In this document: one piece after another, positions 42,279 through 50,549 of the stretch
Layout: each line of letters begins with the position of its first letter
Numbering within the stretch: the first letter of the stretch is position 1
Assembly: GCF_030150285.1 (NCBI RefSeq)
Contig: NZ_JASLGE010000076.1
Location: 1 to 64,000 of the forward strand
Direction: 5' to 3'
DNA length: 64,000 nucleotides
From: Pseudomonas sp.
Lineage (GTDB): Bacteria; Pseudomonadota; Gammaproteobacteria; Pseudomonadales; Pseudomonadaceae
Position numbers and translations under genes: made by a program
The notes under the pieces: model-generated
Told to the model about the DNA's origin: nothing
Databases searched by the model: none
Seen by the model: only the letters and a program-made list of their open reading frames with translations

Positions 42279-43193
42279 ATGTTTTCATCCGAGCGCTTGA
42301 AGGGCATTGATGTCTTTGTCTGCGTCAGCGATTCAGGCAGCTTCAAAGCCGCCGCCGAACGCATGAACCTCACGGCGTCTGCGGTCAGTAAAGGCATCGC
42401 CCGCCTGGAAAGCAGGTTGCAGGTGCGGCTGTTCAACCGCACCACCCGGCGCTTGTCACTTACCGATGCCGGGGTGGCGTTTTACCGCACCTGCACCGGG
42501 GTGCTGGGGCAACTGGAAGAGGCCGAGTTGTCTCTTCACGCGCAAAGCCACGAGCCGCGAGGTCGGATTCGTATCGACCTGCCCGCCGCCTTCGGGCGTT
42601 TGCAGGCCTTGCCGGTGATCCTGGCGTTTGCCAGGCAGCACCCGCAGTTGCAGCCGAACATTTCGTTCTCGGACCGGTTTATAGACCCGGTAGAAGAGGA
42701 CGTTGATATTGTCGTGCGCGTAGGCGGCCCGGACGTTTGGCCGGCGGCTTGGGGGCATCGCTATGTGGGCAGCGAACGGCATGTGTTTTGCGCATCGCCG
42801 GCTTACCTCAAGCAGCACGGTGAACCCATGACTGATCGCGAGCTGGATCAGCATCGCTGCGTTGTGTACGGGCGGGCGGATGGTACGGTCAGCCCGTGGC
42901 GGTTTGCAGGCACCTGCGGTGCAGAAATGGAGCGCAGGGTAATGCCGGCGCACTGCATCGTGGGCGACGGTGAGGCGCAGGTGATCACGGTGTTGGCAGG
43001 CTGCGGCATTGCCCAATTGCCCACCTGGTTAATTCACACCCAACTGCGTGAGGGCGCTTTGGTTGAAGTGCTCCCGCACTTGGCGAGCGAAGGTCTGGCG
43101 ATCAATCTGGTGTGGCCTAAAAACCGTGAGGGCCTGCCCAAGGTCCGGGCGATGCTCGAAGCGCTGGCGGCAGGCCTGCAGCCCGTCTTATAA
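42279..43193 (+). CDS. LysR-family transcriptional regulator
   Basis: An N-terminal winged helix (about residues 5-65; SGSFKAAAERMNLTASAVSKGIARLESRL) and a C-terminal effector-binding domain (about 95-300). Its 304 residues are typical. It is divergent from the NmrA-like gene with 116 bases between starts, a classical regulator-target arrangement. Its 3' end overlaps the convergent Lrp gene by six bases. The ligand is unknown; the subgroup with FNRTTRRLSLTDAG is often linked to small oxidoreductase genes. Confidence 0.88.
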   Translation: MFSSERLKGIDVFVCVSDSGSFKAAAERMNLTASAVSKGIARLESRLQVRLFNRTTRRLSLTDAGVAFYRTCTGVLGQLEEAELSLHAQSHEPRGRIRIDLPAAFGRLQALPVILAFARQHPQLQPNISFSDRFIDPVEEDVDIVVRVGGPDVWPAAWGHRYVGSERHVFCASPAYLKQHGEPMTDRELDQHRCVVYGRADGTVSPWRFAGTCGAEMERRVMPAHCIVGDGEAQVITVLAGCGIAQLPTWLIHTQLREGALVEVLPHLASEGLAINLVWPKNREGLPKVRAMLEALAAGLQPVL

Positions 43194-43640
43194 CGGCAAT
43201 ACACGGTCATGGATCACGTTTTTCATCACCAGGGTCGACACCAGCCGTTGTACGTTGGGCAGTGACGTGAGCTGCTCATCGTACAGGCGCTGGAAGGCCT
43301 GCAAGTCTTTGGTGATGACCTGCAACAGGTAGTCCGGGTCGCCAAACAGCCTTTGCGCCTCGATGATGTGCGGAATATGCGGCAACGCGGCCTCGAAATC
43401 AGCGACGGCCTGGCGGGTCACCTCGCGCAAGCTGACGAACACGATGGCTGAAAACCCCAAGCCCAGTTCCTTGGGTGCCAACAGGGCGCGATAGCCCAAA
43501 ATCACCCCGGACTCTTCAAGGGCCCGCACCCGTCGATGGCAGGGTGAGAGGCTCAGGCCTACGCGGTCAGCCAGTTCGGTGAGAGAAAGGCGGCCGTCCG
43601 CGTGAAGCTCAGCAAGAATCTTTCGGTCAATTCGATCCAC
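43188..43640 (-). CDS. Lrp/AsnC-family transcriptional regulator
   Basis: Small amino-acid-responsive regulator: helix-turn-helix at about residues 4-50 (LSLTELADRVGLSLSPCHRRVRALE) and RAM ligand domain at about 70-145. It has 150 residues. The start is GTG at 43640 with AGAAGG about nine bases upstream. It is divergent from a LysE-type exporter, 148 bases away, so it probably controls that gene in response to an amino acid. Confidence 0.9.
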   Translation of the reverse strand: MDRIDRKILAELHADGRLSLTELADRVGLSLSPCHRRVRALEESGVILGYRALLAPKELGLGFSAIVFVSLREVTRQAVADFEAALPHIPHIIEAQRLFGDPDYLLQVITKDLQAFQRLYDEQLTSLPNVQRLVSTLVMKNVIHDRVLPL

Positions 43641-43788
43641 TTGGAAGAACCTTCTGCCTGGGTCATGGCTGTAGGGGATAAACGAAAGATAATCCTACCA
43701 GCATTTCCCTATTCTTCTATTCGCAGCGTGTGCGCGGTACAGCACACGGTGAACCTTTCCTGGTTAGCGTGTAGAAGGCAGGTATTTC

Positions 43789-44409
43789 GTGACTCTTAGC
43801 ATTGTGGCCGCCTTTTGGGCGGTGTCGTTTTTATTCGTCATTACCCCCGGAGCTGATTGGGCCTACGCCATTTCAGCGGGCATGCGCGGGCGTTGGGTTA
43901 CGCCTGCGGTGGCCGGGCTTCTGTCGGGGCATTTGCTGGCCACCGTGGTGGTGGCAGCCGGTGTGGGTGGGCTGGTGGCCAGTAATCCGATGGTACTGTC
44001 GGTGATGACGCTGGCGGGGGCCGGGTATTTGCTGTGGCTGGGCGTCAGTATGATTCGCCAACCATCGGTACCAGCGTCTGGTGCTGGGCTGGTGACCGAT
44101 TCTGGCCTGCGTTGGGCGTGGAAGGGGCTTTGCGTCAGTGGTTTGAACCCCAAGGTGTTTTTGCTGTTTCTGGCATTGTTGCCTCAGTTCACCGACCCGT
44201 TATCCGTATGGCCGATCCCTGTGCAAATTGTGGCCTTGGGTGCGCTGCACGCGTTCAGTTGTGGTGTGGTGTACCTGATGGTCGGGTTCGGTGCCAAAGC
44301 TGTTTTGCAGGCGCGACCCCGTGCGGCGCAAAACGTCAGCCGTGTGTCGGGCGTGATCATGATCGTGATTGCGGTGGTGTTGCTGGCGGAACAAGTCGTG
44401 GCGCAATAG
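43789..44409 (+). CDS. LysE-family amino acid exporter
   Basis: A small membrane exporter (206 residues, about six membrane segments) of the LysE/RhtB family. The N-terminal FVITPGADWAYAISAGMRG and the G-L-NPKVFLLFLALLPQF block are family marks. The start is GTG at 43789. The substrate, an amino acid or derivative, is unknown; the divergent Lrp-type gene suggests amino-acid-dependent control. Confidence 0.9.
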   Translation: MTLSIVAAFWAVSFLFVITPGADWAYAISAGMRGRWVTPAVAGLLSGHLLATVVVAAGVGGLVASNPMVLSVMTLAGAGYLLWLGVSMIRQPSVPASGAGLVTDSGLRWAWKGLCVSGLNPKVFLLFLALLPQFTDPLSVWPIPVQIVALGALHAFSCGVVYLMVGFGAKAVLQARPRAAQNVSRVSGVIMIVIAVVLLAEQVVAQ

Positions 44410-44503
44410 CGTCTACGCTAGTCAGAGCCTTTAGCTTTGACCTTGACGCGCAGGGCAAAGGCTATACCGTTTGGTGTGCAATCTGACGATTGAGGAATAG
44501 CCC

Positions 44504-45052
44504 GTGACAACGACTCAAAACACCCCGCAAGCCGTGATTGAATTTTGGCAGCAGGCCGGCCCCAAGCATTGGTTCGCCAAGGATCAAGCATTTGACGCAA
44601 CCTTTCGCGAGACCTTTTTAACCCTGCACTTTCAGGCGGCCCGGCGCGAGCTGGAGCATTGGGTGAGCGACGCGCCAGGGGCCTTGGCACTGCTGATTGT
44701 GCTCGACCAGTACCCACGCAACGCCTTTCGCGACACGGCGCATATGTTCGCCACCGACCCGCTGGCGTTGCGCTATGCCCGGCAGATGGTTGACGCGGGT
44801 CTGGATCAGTTGATTGATCCGGCCTTGCGACAGTTTTGCTATCTGCCGTTCGAGCATTCCGAAGACAGGGCCGATCAACAACGGTCGCTGACTCTTAACA
44901 AGGCGCTCGGGCCTGAGGCGTTCAAGTGGGCAAAGGAGCACGCGGACATCATCGAGCGATTTGGCCGTTTTCCTCATCGCAATGAGGCTTTGGCGCGCAC
45001 GACCACCGAAGCCGAGCGGGCGTTCTTGCACAGTGGTGGGTTCGCAGGCTAA
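44504..45052 (+). CDS. DUF924-family protein
   Basis: A soluble 182-residue protein of the DUF924 family, whose function is not established. Typical features are VIEFWQQAGPKHWFAKD at the N terminus, IVLDQYPRNAFRDTAHMFATD in the middle and YLPFEHSED with an ERFGRFPHRNEAL block. The structure is expected to be all-helical and TPR-like. The start is GTG at 44504. Neighbours (LysE exporter and cytochrome c) give no clear functional link. Confidence 0.87.
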   Translation: MTTTQNTPQAVIEFWQQAGPKHWFAKDQAFDATFRETFLTLHFQAARRELEHWVSDAPGALALLIVLDQYPRNAFRDTAHMFATDPLALRYARQMVDAGLDQLIDPALRQFCYLPFEHSEDRADQQRSLTLNKALGPEAFKWAKEHADIIERFGRFPHRNEALARTTTEAERAFLHSGGFAG

Positions 45053-45129
45053 AGGGTTGCAACGGGGTTCAAACAGGCATAATTACGGTCTGTGTATTGG
45101 CCACCTGTAGAACCTGATGTGGAGTCTTC

Positions 45130-45522
45130 ATGAAACACGCTGCTTTATCGACGCTTGCCCTGATTGTCAGTGCCGGGCTTTTCAGTGCTTCGGCCACCGC
45201 AGCGGGGGATGCGCAAGCCGGTGAAAAGCTGTTCACCAAGATGTGCGGCGGGTGCCACAGCATCGGAGACGGTGCCCGTGGCGGATTTGGCCCGCAGCTC
45301 AACGGCATTATCGGGCGGCCCGCCGGTACCACCACCGACTACCTGTACTCCGACGCAATGAAAAACTCAGGCATTGTGTGGACGCGCGAGAAGCTGGCGG
45401 CGTATATCGAGGCCCCGAAGAAAGTCGTCAGCGGCACGCGGATGATTTTCTGGGGTATCAGCGACCAAGAGAAAATTGAAAACCTGCTGGCGTACATGGC
45501 GACGTTTCAGAACCAGCCGTAA
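45130..45522 (+). CDS. periplasmic class I c-type cytochrome
   Basis: A small electron carrier, 130 residues. A Sec signal peptide ends near TATAAG (about residue 25). One haem-binding CGGCH at 39-43 and a probable axial Met105 in SGTRMIFWG. The G-PQLNGIIGR and YSDAMKNSG motifs resemble mitochondrial or cytochrome c2/c550 types. It is a stand-alone gene; which oxidase or reductase it serves cannot be told, and the nearby bo3 oxidase uses quinol, not cytochrome c. Confidence 0.9.
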   Translation: MKHAALSTLALIVSAGLFSASATAAGDAQAGEKLFTKMCGGCHSIGDGARGGFGPQLNGIIGRPAGTTTDYLYSDAMKNSGIVWTREKLAAYIEAPKKVVSGTRMIFWGISDQEKIENLLAYMATFQNQP

Positions 45523-45852
45523 TCATTGAATGTCTTTGAGGTAGCGCGTGAGATGCGCCAGAGGCTCGGCCAGTTGTTCGAGTGTCTGCGCCCCGGCGAA
45601 TGCCGTGCTCAGCGTGTATAGCTCGCGGCCCATTACCGTGTGCGCACCGCCCAGCGCGTGCAGCGCCACCTCCAGGCATTGATTCACCTTGAGCTGTATC
45701 GCGCCGACATCGCCCTGGCGCACCAACAAGGCAAAGACCTCGCGCTGGTAATCCCCCATGGCCGGGTCATCGCGCAACAGCGGGCTTGATCCCTCGGGTT
45801 CATAGGCCAATTTGAGTGCGTAAAGGGCGACTGTTTCCAGTGGCTGTTCCAT
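45523..45852 (-). CDS. conserved hypothetical protein
   Basis: A 109-residue soluble, largely helical, acidic protein from ATG 45852. It has no signal peptide, membrane segment or motif I recognise. Leu/Ala heptad-like segments (TLEQLAEPLAHLTRYL) at the C terminus suggest helices. The stop directly abuts the stop of the convergent cytochrome c gene, and no terminator separates them. The upstream frame (to 45930) is open but less protein-like. Confidence 0.7.
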   Translation of the reverse strand: MEQPLETVALYALKLAYEPEGSSPLLRDDPAMGDYQREVFALLVRQGDVGAIQLKVNQCLEVALHALGGAHTVMGRELYTLSTAFAGAQTLEQLAEPLAHLTRYLKDIQ

Positions 45853-45992
45853 GTGCGGGTTCCTGGTGTGCGATACGAAGGCGGCGGCGATCGTATCAGC
45901 CATTAGGGCGCGTGTGTTTGCGCGGTGCACTGCGCTGCCAGAAATGGGCAGACGGTCGTACAGGCCTGTAACGGCAGGAGCGAGGCGGGCAG

Positions 45993-46022
45993 AAAAAAAA
46001 CCGGCTCGCAGGCCGGTTTTTC
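45993..46022 (-). terminator. terminator after the TonB receptor gene
   Basis: AAAAAACCGGC, a five-base loop and GCCGGTTTTT form a stem with A and T runs on both sides. On the minus strand it lies about 10 bases past the receptor stop at 46033. Confidence 0.85.
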
Positions 46023-46032
46023 CGGGTGCTGT

Positions 46033-48522
46033 CTAGAACGCGTACTTGGTCGTCAGCATGACATTACGTGGCGCGCCATAGGAGCCGCTGCGAAAGTTCT
46101 CGTCCAGTGAGCTGATGTACTTCTTGTCGAACAGGTTGTTGAGCGTGGCGGTGGCCGACCACTGTGCGGTCAGTTGATAGCGGGCCATCAGGTTCGCAAT
46201 GGCGTAGTCGCCTTGTTTGACTTTGGCAGGCGCAGGCAACTGCCAGCTGTCCACGGTCATGTGAATGCCGCTTTGCCAGTTCACCCCGCCGCCCACGATC
46301 AGGCGGTCCAGTTCGCCTGGCAGGCGGTAAGTGGTCCAGACTTTGAGCATGTCGGCCGGGATAATGGTCTTCACGCGTTTGTTGTCGGCGTCTTTGACCA
46401 CACTATGGCTGTAGCTGGCGCTCAGGTTCCAGTCCTGCAGCAGTTCGCCACTGACTTCCATGTCGACGCCACGGGTTTTGGTTTTCTTCGCTTTATAGGC
46501 CGTCAAGTTGTCGTTGCCGATAACGGTGCCATCGGCGATCGCGTCATTTTCCAGCTCGACTTCGAACAACGCGAGGGCGGTGTTCAAACGACCGTCGGCG
46601 TAGTCACTCTTGAGGCCGAGCTCGTAGTTGTTGCCTTCACGCGGCTCCAGCAGGTTGCCGGCCGTGTCGCGGTAGGGCTGCGGCTTGAAGATGTTGGTGT
46701 AGCTGGCGTAGACCGAGTGGTTGGGCGTCAGGTCATAGACCACGCCCGCGTACGGGGTGACCTTGCCGTTTTTGCGCAGGGCATCGTCGGTTTCATAGGG
46801 TTTCAGGCTCGCGACGTTGTAATGCAGCATGGCGTCGTACCGGTAATTACTGATGCGCGTACCGAGGATCACTGAAAGGTTGTCGGTCGGTTTGAGACGG
46901 GTAGCCAGATAGAGGCCGTTTTGCCACTGATCGATGTTGTCGTCTTCACGGTTGAAGTTGTACGTCGCGTAGGGCGCATGGTTGTTCCAGGTGTAAATAT
47001 TCACCGGCTTACCGCTGACACCATTGTTGCTGGTGCCGTTGGCCAGCAGGTTGCCAAAGCCGTTACGGCGGTTTTCGTAGCTCTGGAAGTTGAAACCCAC
47101 CACCAGTTCATGCGCTCGCCCCAGCCACTGGAACGGGCCGGACAGCATCACGTCCAGGCCTTGTTGCTTCTGAGTGTTGTCGCCTTTGGTCGCGGTGTAT
47201 CCCAGGCCGGCCCCCGTCTGCGAGTTGACAAAGCCGGTGGTGGTGCCCGCGATGATCGAATCGTATTCGCGGGTGCCGTACAGGGAGTTGACCGAGACCT
47301 TTAGCGCCCAGTCGTCGTCCAGTCTCTGCTCAACCGACGCGAAGGCGTTTACAGATTCCTGGCGGTTGGTGCTGTCGCGGCTGGCGGGGTTTGTGCTGCG
47401 CGACAGGTGCAGTTGGTTGCCCTTGTTGTCGAGCATTGGCAGGCCGGTGGTAGAGAACCCGCGTGGGTCGTTGTAGAGGTATTCGGCTCCGATTGTCAGC
47501 AAGGTGCTGTCGCTCAGGTCGATTTCCGACACACCGTACAGAATGGTTTTTTCCTGCTGCAGGTGGTCGACAAAGCTATTGGATTGCTGGTAAGCCGCCA
47601 CCGCGCGCCCACGCACGTTACCTGTCGGGGTCAGCGGGCCAGACACATCCACTTCGGTGCGGTAGAGGTCCCAGGAACCCAGACCCGCACTGACGTAACC
47701 CTGAAACGTCGACGTTGGCTTTTTGCGCACCATATTGATGGTGCCGGAAGGATCGCCCGTCCCCGACATCAGGCCCGAAGCGCCGCGCAGCACTTCGACG
47801 TGGTCATAAATGGCCATGTCCGATAGCGCTTGAGGCAATGCCTGACTGAACGCAAATGAGGTCGTGGGCATGCCGTCATATTGATAGTTATCAATGGCCA
47901 GGCCACGGGAGAACACATACAAACGGTCACTGCCCGGACTTTGCACGTTGATCCCGGCTGCTTGCTCCAGCACCGAACCAATGCTGTTGAGGTTTTGGTC
48001 GTCGATGCGCTGGCGGGTCATGACGCTGACGGACTGCGGCGTTTCTTTGAGGCTCAGGTTCAGTTTGGTGGCGGTGGTAGTGGAACCTGTGGTGTAGGAG
48101 CCCGTGTTTTCGCTCACAGCCCCCAATGTCAGCCCGGAAACAGTAGTGGCCCCCAATTGCAGTGAGTCACCCGTGACAGCGGGTAATAGCACATAAGTGC
48201 CGTTAGCCTGGCGTTGAGCCTGTAAGCCGCTACCGGCCAGCAGATGCGCGAGGCCTTCATCGACCCCGTAGTTGCCCGTCAGCCCCTGCGTGGTCATGCC
48301 TTGGGTCTGCTCGACGCTGAACGACAAGGTGACATTCGCGGCGGTGGCAAACAGGCTCAGGGCGGCACCGAGCGAGCCAGCGCTGATCTGGTAAGCATGC
48401 GTCGAGTTGTTTGCCAGCACGTGAGCCGGTGCCAGCGTTAACGCCGAGAAAACGCCAAGCGCTACGGTCAGGTGGACGGCATGGGCGAGTGGCCTGACGG
48501 CGCTGAGGGTGAATCGTGACAT
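46033..48522 (-). CDS. TonB-dependent siderophore receptor with signalling domain
   Basis: Outer-membrane ferric-siderophore importer that also signals. From ATG 48522 it has 829 residues. A long signal peptide ends near HVLANN (about residue 40). The STN signalling domain (about 42-120) interacts with a FecR-type anti-sigma factor. The plug (about 150-275; TPQSVSVMTRQRI, VEVLRGASGLMSGTG) and 22-strand barrel follow, ending YAF with terminal Phe. The FpvA/FoxA/FiuA-like group is suggested, but the siderophore cannot be inferred. The gene follows the fecR-like gene by 111 bases. Confidence 0.93.
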   Translation of the reverse strand: MSRFTLSAVRPLAHAVHLTVALGVFSALTLAPAHVLANNSTHAYQISAGSLGAALSLFATAANVTLSFSVEQTQGMTTQGLTGNYGVDEGLAHLLAGSGLQAQRQANGTYVLLPAVTGDSLQLGATTVSGLTLGAVSENTGSYTTGSTTTATKLNLSLKETPQSVSVMTRQRIDDQNLNSIGSVLEQAAGINVQSPGSDRLYVFSRGLAIDNYQYDGMPTTSFAFSQALPQALSDMAIYDHVEVLRGASGLMSGTGDPSGTINMVRKKPTSTFQGYVSAGLGSWDLYRTEVDVSGPLTPTGNVRGRAVAAYQQSNSFVDHLQQEKTILYGVSEIDLSDSTLLTIGAEYLYNDPRGFSTTGLPMLDNKGNQLHLSRSTNPASRDSTNRQESVNAFASVEQRLDDDWALKVSVNSLYGTREYDSIIAGTTTGFVNSQTGAGLGYTATKGDNTQKQQGLDVMLSGPFQWLGRAHELVVGFNFQSYENRRNGFGNLLANGTSNNGVSGKPVNIYTWNNHAPYATYNFNREDDNIDQWQNGLYLATRLKPTDNLSVILGTRISNYRYDAMLHYNVASLKPYETDDALRKNGKVTPYAGVVYDLTPNHSVYASYTNIFKPQPYRDTAGNLLEPREGNNYELGLKSDYADGRLNTALALFEVELENDAIADGTVIGNDNLTAYKAKKTKTRGVDMEVSGELLQDWNLSASYSHSVVKDADNKRVKTIIPADMLKVWTTYRLPGELDRLIVGGGVNWQSGIHMTVDSWQLPAPAKVKQGDYAIANLMARYQLTAQWSATATLNNLFDKKYISSLDENFRSGSYGAPRNVMLTTKYAF

Positions 48523-48610
48523 ACAGGTTTCCTTTCGTTGGCAGACAGGGCAGCAGTCGCGAACGCTGCTTTCTGTACATGGCCGAACAAAGGTTGGAAT
48601 CGGCAACCCT

Positions 48611-48629
48611 GGATGGGAATTATTCGCAA
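48611..48629 (-). promoter_or_regulatory. candidate iron-regulated element before the receptor
   Basis: On the minus strand GCGAATAATTCCCATCC resembles the degenerate Fur/ECF promoter region often found upstream of FecI-controlled receptor genes. It overlaps the region just after the fecR-like stop. The match is partial. Confidence 0.35.
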
Positions 48630-48633
48630 AAAA

Positions 48634-49575
48634 TCAAACCGCTTCGACATTGACCCAGTAACGCGTCACAAAGTGCACGGCAACGGGCAGGGACTGGCTG
48701 AGGTTTTCCAGGATGGTATCGGTGTTATCGATGCGGAACGCACCACTTAGCCGCAGGTTGGCAATTGTGGGAGAGCAGCGCAGCACCCCTTGCCGGTAAC
48801 GGCCTAGCTCAGCGATAAAGTCCCCCAGGCGCCAATCAATGATTGTCAACATCCCCTGGCTCCAGGCCCCTGCACCTGCCGGGGCGGGGGTGATGGCGCT
48901 GACTTCATTGCGGTCGAAGCAGGCCCGTTGGCCGGCCTCCAGGCGCTGTACCCGCGAAGGGTGATTCAAGGGGTGCAACTCGACAGCTTTCTCCAGCACG
49001 CAGACGTCGGTGTGTGCCCCTGCGCAGCGCACGATGAAGCGAGTGCCGAGGGCATGCACACTGCCTTGGGGGCCCTGGACGATAAAAGGCCGGCTGTCAC
49101 TGGCGGTTTGTACCAGAACTTCGCCACGCAGCAAGCGTATCAGGCGTTGGTCGGCGCTGAAGGCAATGTCCACGGCACTGTCGGTGTTGAGGTCGATTTG
49201 GCTGCCGTCGGCAAGGCGCAAATGCCGGCGCTGACCGGTGGCGGTGCGCTGATCGGCGAGCAGGGCCTGATAGGGCAAATGCTCAGTGGCCAGCCAGCCA
49301 CTGCCGCCTACCGCCAGCAACAGGCCTAGGGTCTTGAGCACCGCGCGGCGATGGGCGTGCACCCCGGACAGCGTTGAGAGCGACACATCGGCGGGTAACC
49401 CGGCCCACTGGCTCTGCATTTTTTCGACGCGGGCCCACGCCCGTGCATGCTGCGGGCTGGCCGAAAGCCACTGTCGCCAAGCTTGTTGATCGGCCGCAGA
49501 GCGTGGCGTGCTATTGAGGCGCACATACCAGGTGGCAGCGGCTTCCAGAGTGGGCAGATCCAGAGGCGCGGCCAT
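48634..49575 (-). CDS. FecR-type anti-sigma factor
   Basis: Inner-membrane sensor that holds or activates the ECF sigma factor and receives the signal from the receptor STN domain. Its 313 residues include a cytoplasmic N-terminal DUF4880-type domain (about 8-50; AATWYVRLNS, WRQWLSASPQHARAWARVE), a membrane segment (about 79-96) and a periplasmic FecR domain (about 110-210; LRLADGSQIDLNTDSAV, ALGTRFIV). The C-terminal secretin/TonB-like portion continues to the end. The start overlaps the sigma-gene stop (TGATG), so the pair is translationally coupled. Confidence 0.92.
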   Translation of the reverse strand: MAAPLDLPTLEAAATWYVRLNSTPRSAADQQAWRQWLSASPQHARAWARVEKMQSQWAGLPADVSLSTLSGVHAHRRAVLKTLGLLLAVGGSGWLATEHLPYQALLADQRTATGQRRHLRLADGSQIDLNTDSAVDIAFSADQRLIRLLRGEVLVQTASDSRPFIVQGPQGSVHALGTRFIVRCAGAHTDVCVLEKAVELHPLNHPSRVQRLEAGQRACFDRNEVSAITPAPAGAGAWSQGMLTIIDWRLGDFIAELGRYRQGVLRCSPTIANLRLSGAFRIDNTDTILENLSQSLPVAVHFVTRYWVNVEAV

Positions 49576-50075
49576 CAGTCTTCCGTCAGCAGCAGGCAGT
49601 GGGTCATGGCACGGATCACGTGCTTCTTGACCGTGGTCACCGACACGCCCATCCGTTCAGCGATGGCCACATAACTCAAACCCTCCAACTGCACCGCGAG
49701 GAAAATCTGCCGCGTGCGCGCGCCCAGGCCGTCCAGCGTAGTATCAATGGCCACCAGGGTTTCAAGAATCATCAAGCGTGTTTCAGGGGAAATATCCAGC
49801 GGCTCCGCGCGCAGTGCCAAGGCCTCCAGATAGGCCTGTTCGAGTGCGCGACGGCGGAACTTGTCAATCATCAAGGCGCGAGCAATGGTGCTCAGGTAGC
49901 TGCGAGGTTCGCGGATTTTCCCCACATCCCGCGAAGCCAACAGGCGCACAAACGTGTCCTGGGCCAAATCGGCCGCATCACTGGTATTCCCGATACGGGC
50001 ACGCAACCAGCTTTTGAGCCAGCCATTGTGTTCGCTGTACAGCACGTGCAGGGCGCAGGGATCGGGAGCGGGCAT
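49575..50075 (-). CDS. FecI-type ECF sigma factor
   Basis: Iron-starvation extracytoplasmic-function sigma factor, 166 residues. Region 2 (about residues 10-75; DLAQDTFVRLLAS) and region 4 (about 110-160; LSYVAIAERMGVSVTTVKKHVIRAM) are clear. It probably transcribes the receptor gene downstream of its partner anti-sigma gene. A good Fur box lies 25 bases upstream of its start, so it should be made only under iron limitation. Confidence 0.93.
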   Translation of the reverse strand: MPAPDPCALHVLYSEHNGWLKSWLRARIGNTSDAADLAQDTFVRLLASRDVGKIREPRSYLSTIARALMIDKFRRRALEQAYLEALALRAEPLDISPETRLMILETLVAIDTTLDGLGARTRQIFLAVQLEGLSYVAIAERMGVSVTTVKKHVIRAMTHCLLLTED

Positions 50076-50099
50076 TGTGGCAAACCAACATCATCCGTT

Positions 50100-50118
50100 G
50101 ATAATGAGTCGCATTGTC
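50100..50118 (-). promoter_or_regulatory. Fur box of the ECF sigma operon
   Basis: GATAATGAGTCGCATTGTC matches the 19-base Fur consensus GATAATGATAATCATTATC at 14 positions, including a perfect first octamer and the CATT in the second half. It sits 25 bases upstream of the ECF sigma start. Iron-bound Fur would repress the locus. Confidence 0.75.
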
Positions 50119-50193
50119 TATATCGCGTCGGATTTGCGCAAGAAGGTTGTGCAGGTCGAAGTGCTATCGGCAGGCTCGTGGAGCGTCTTCTGA

Positions 50194-50214
50194 GTAAGCG
50201 AGCTTGTTCGCGAC
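50194..50214. repeat. REP-like unit
   Basis: AGTAAGCGAGCTTGTTCGCGAC resembles the Pseudomonas REP core (GCGAGCTTGCTCGC) with one change in the loop. It lies in the ~200-base non-coding stretch (50119-50320) between the Fur box and the tRNA terminator; nothing else was recognised there. Confidence 0.5.
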
Positions 50215-50320
50215 CCTTTGATTACACCGCCATTCAGAGGGGGCTTCGCCTTGTCGCAGCCTCATTCTTCGTCAGCAACGACAGATGGGCTTTTGGCTTC
50301 GCGCCACTTTTCGACAGGCG

Positions 50321-50355
50321 AAAAAAAAGACCTTGATAATCAAGGTCTTTTTTAA
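50321..50355 (-). terminator. terminator of tRNA-Leu
   Basis: On the minus strand AAAAAAGACCTTGATTATCAAGGTCTTTTTTTT forms a long perfect hairpin ending in eight T, starting four bases past the tRNA 3' end. Confidence 0.9.
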
Positions 50356-50358
50356 AGG

Positions 50359-50443
50359 TGGTGCCCCGAGGGAGAATCGAACTCCCACTTCTTTCGAAAA
50401 CGGATTTTGAATCCGCCGCGTCTACCAATTCCGCCATCAGGGC
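50359..50443 (-). tRNA. tRNA-Leu (CAA)
   Basis: The minus strand folds as a class II tRNA of 85 nt with a long variable arm and encoded CCA. The acceptor stem GCCCTGA/TCGGGGC pairs (one G-U). The anticodon stem GCGGA/TCCGT encloses the loop TTCAAAA, so the anticodon is CAA (reads UUG). The T loop TTCGATT is standard. Compared with E. coli tRNA-Leu genes the anticodon loop matches the CAA isoacceptor. No integrase or partial tRNA copy was seen nearby. Confidence 0.96.
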
Positions 50444-50549
50444 TCAATGGCGGCGAAGTATAGAGATGAGGTTTAGGTCGGTCAACAACTTATTGGTCTA
50501 TTTTTACTAAGTCCGTTAAACTCCCCGGCCCTGCTAGACGAAACCTATC

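Noticed and set aside
50359..50443. tRNA-Leu as an integration site
   Set aside because: No integrase, no direct repeat of the tRNA 3' end and no foreign-looking genes on either side.
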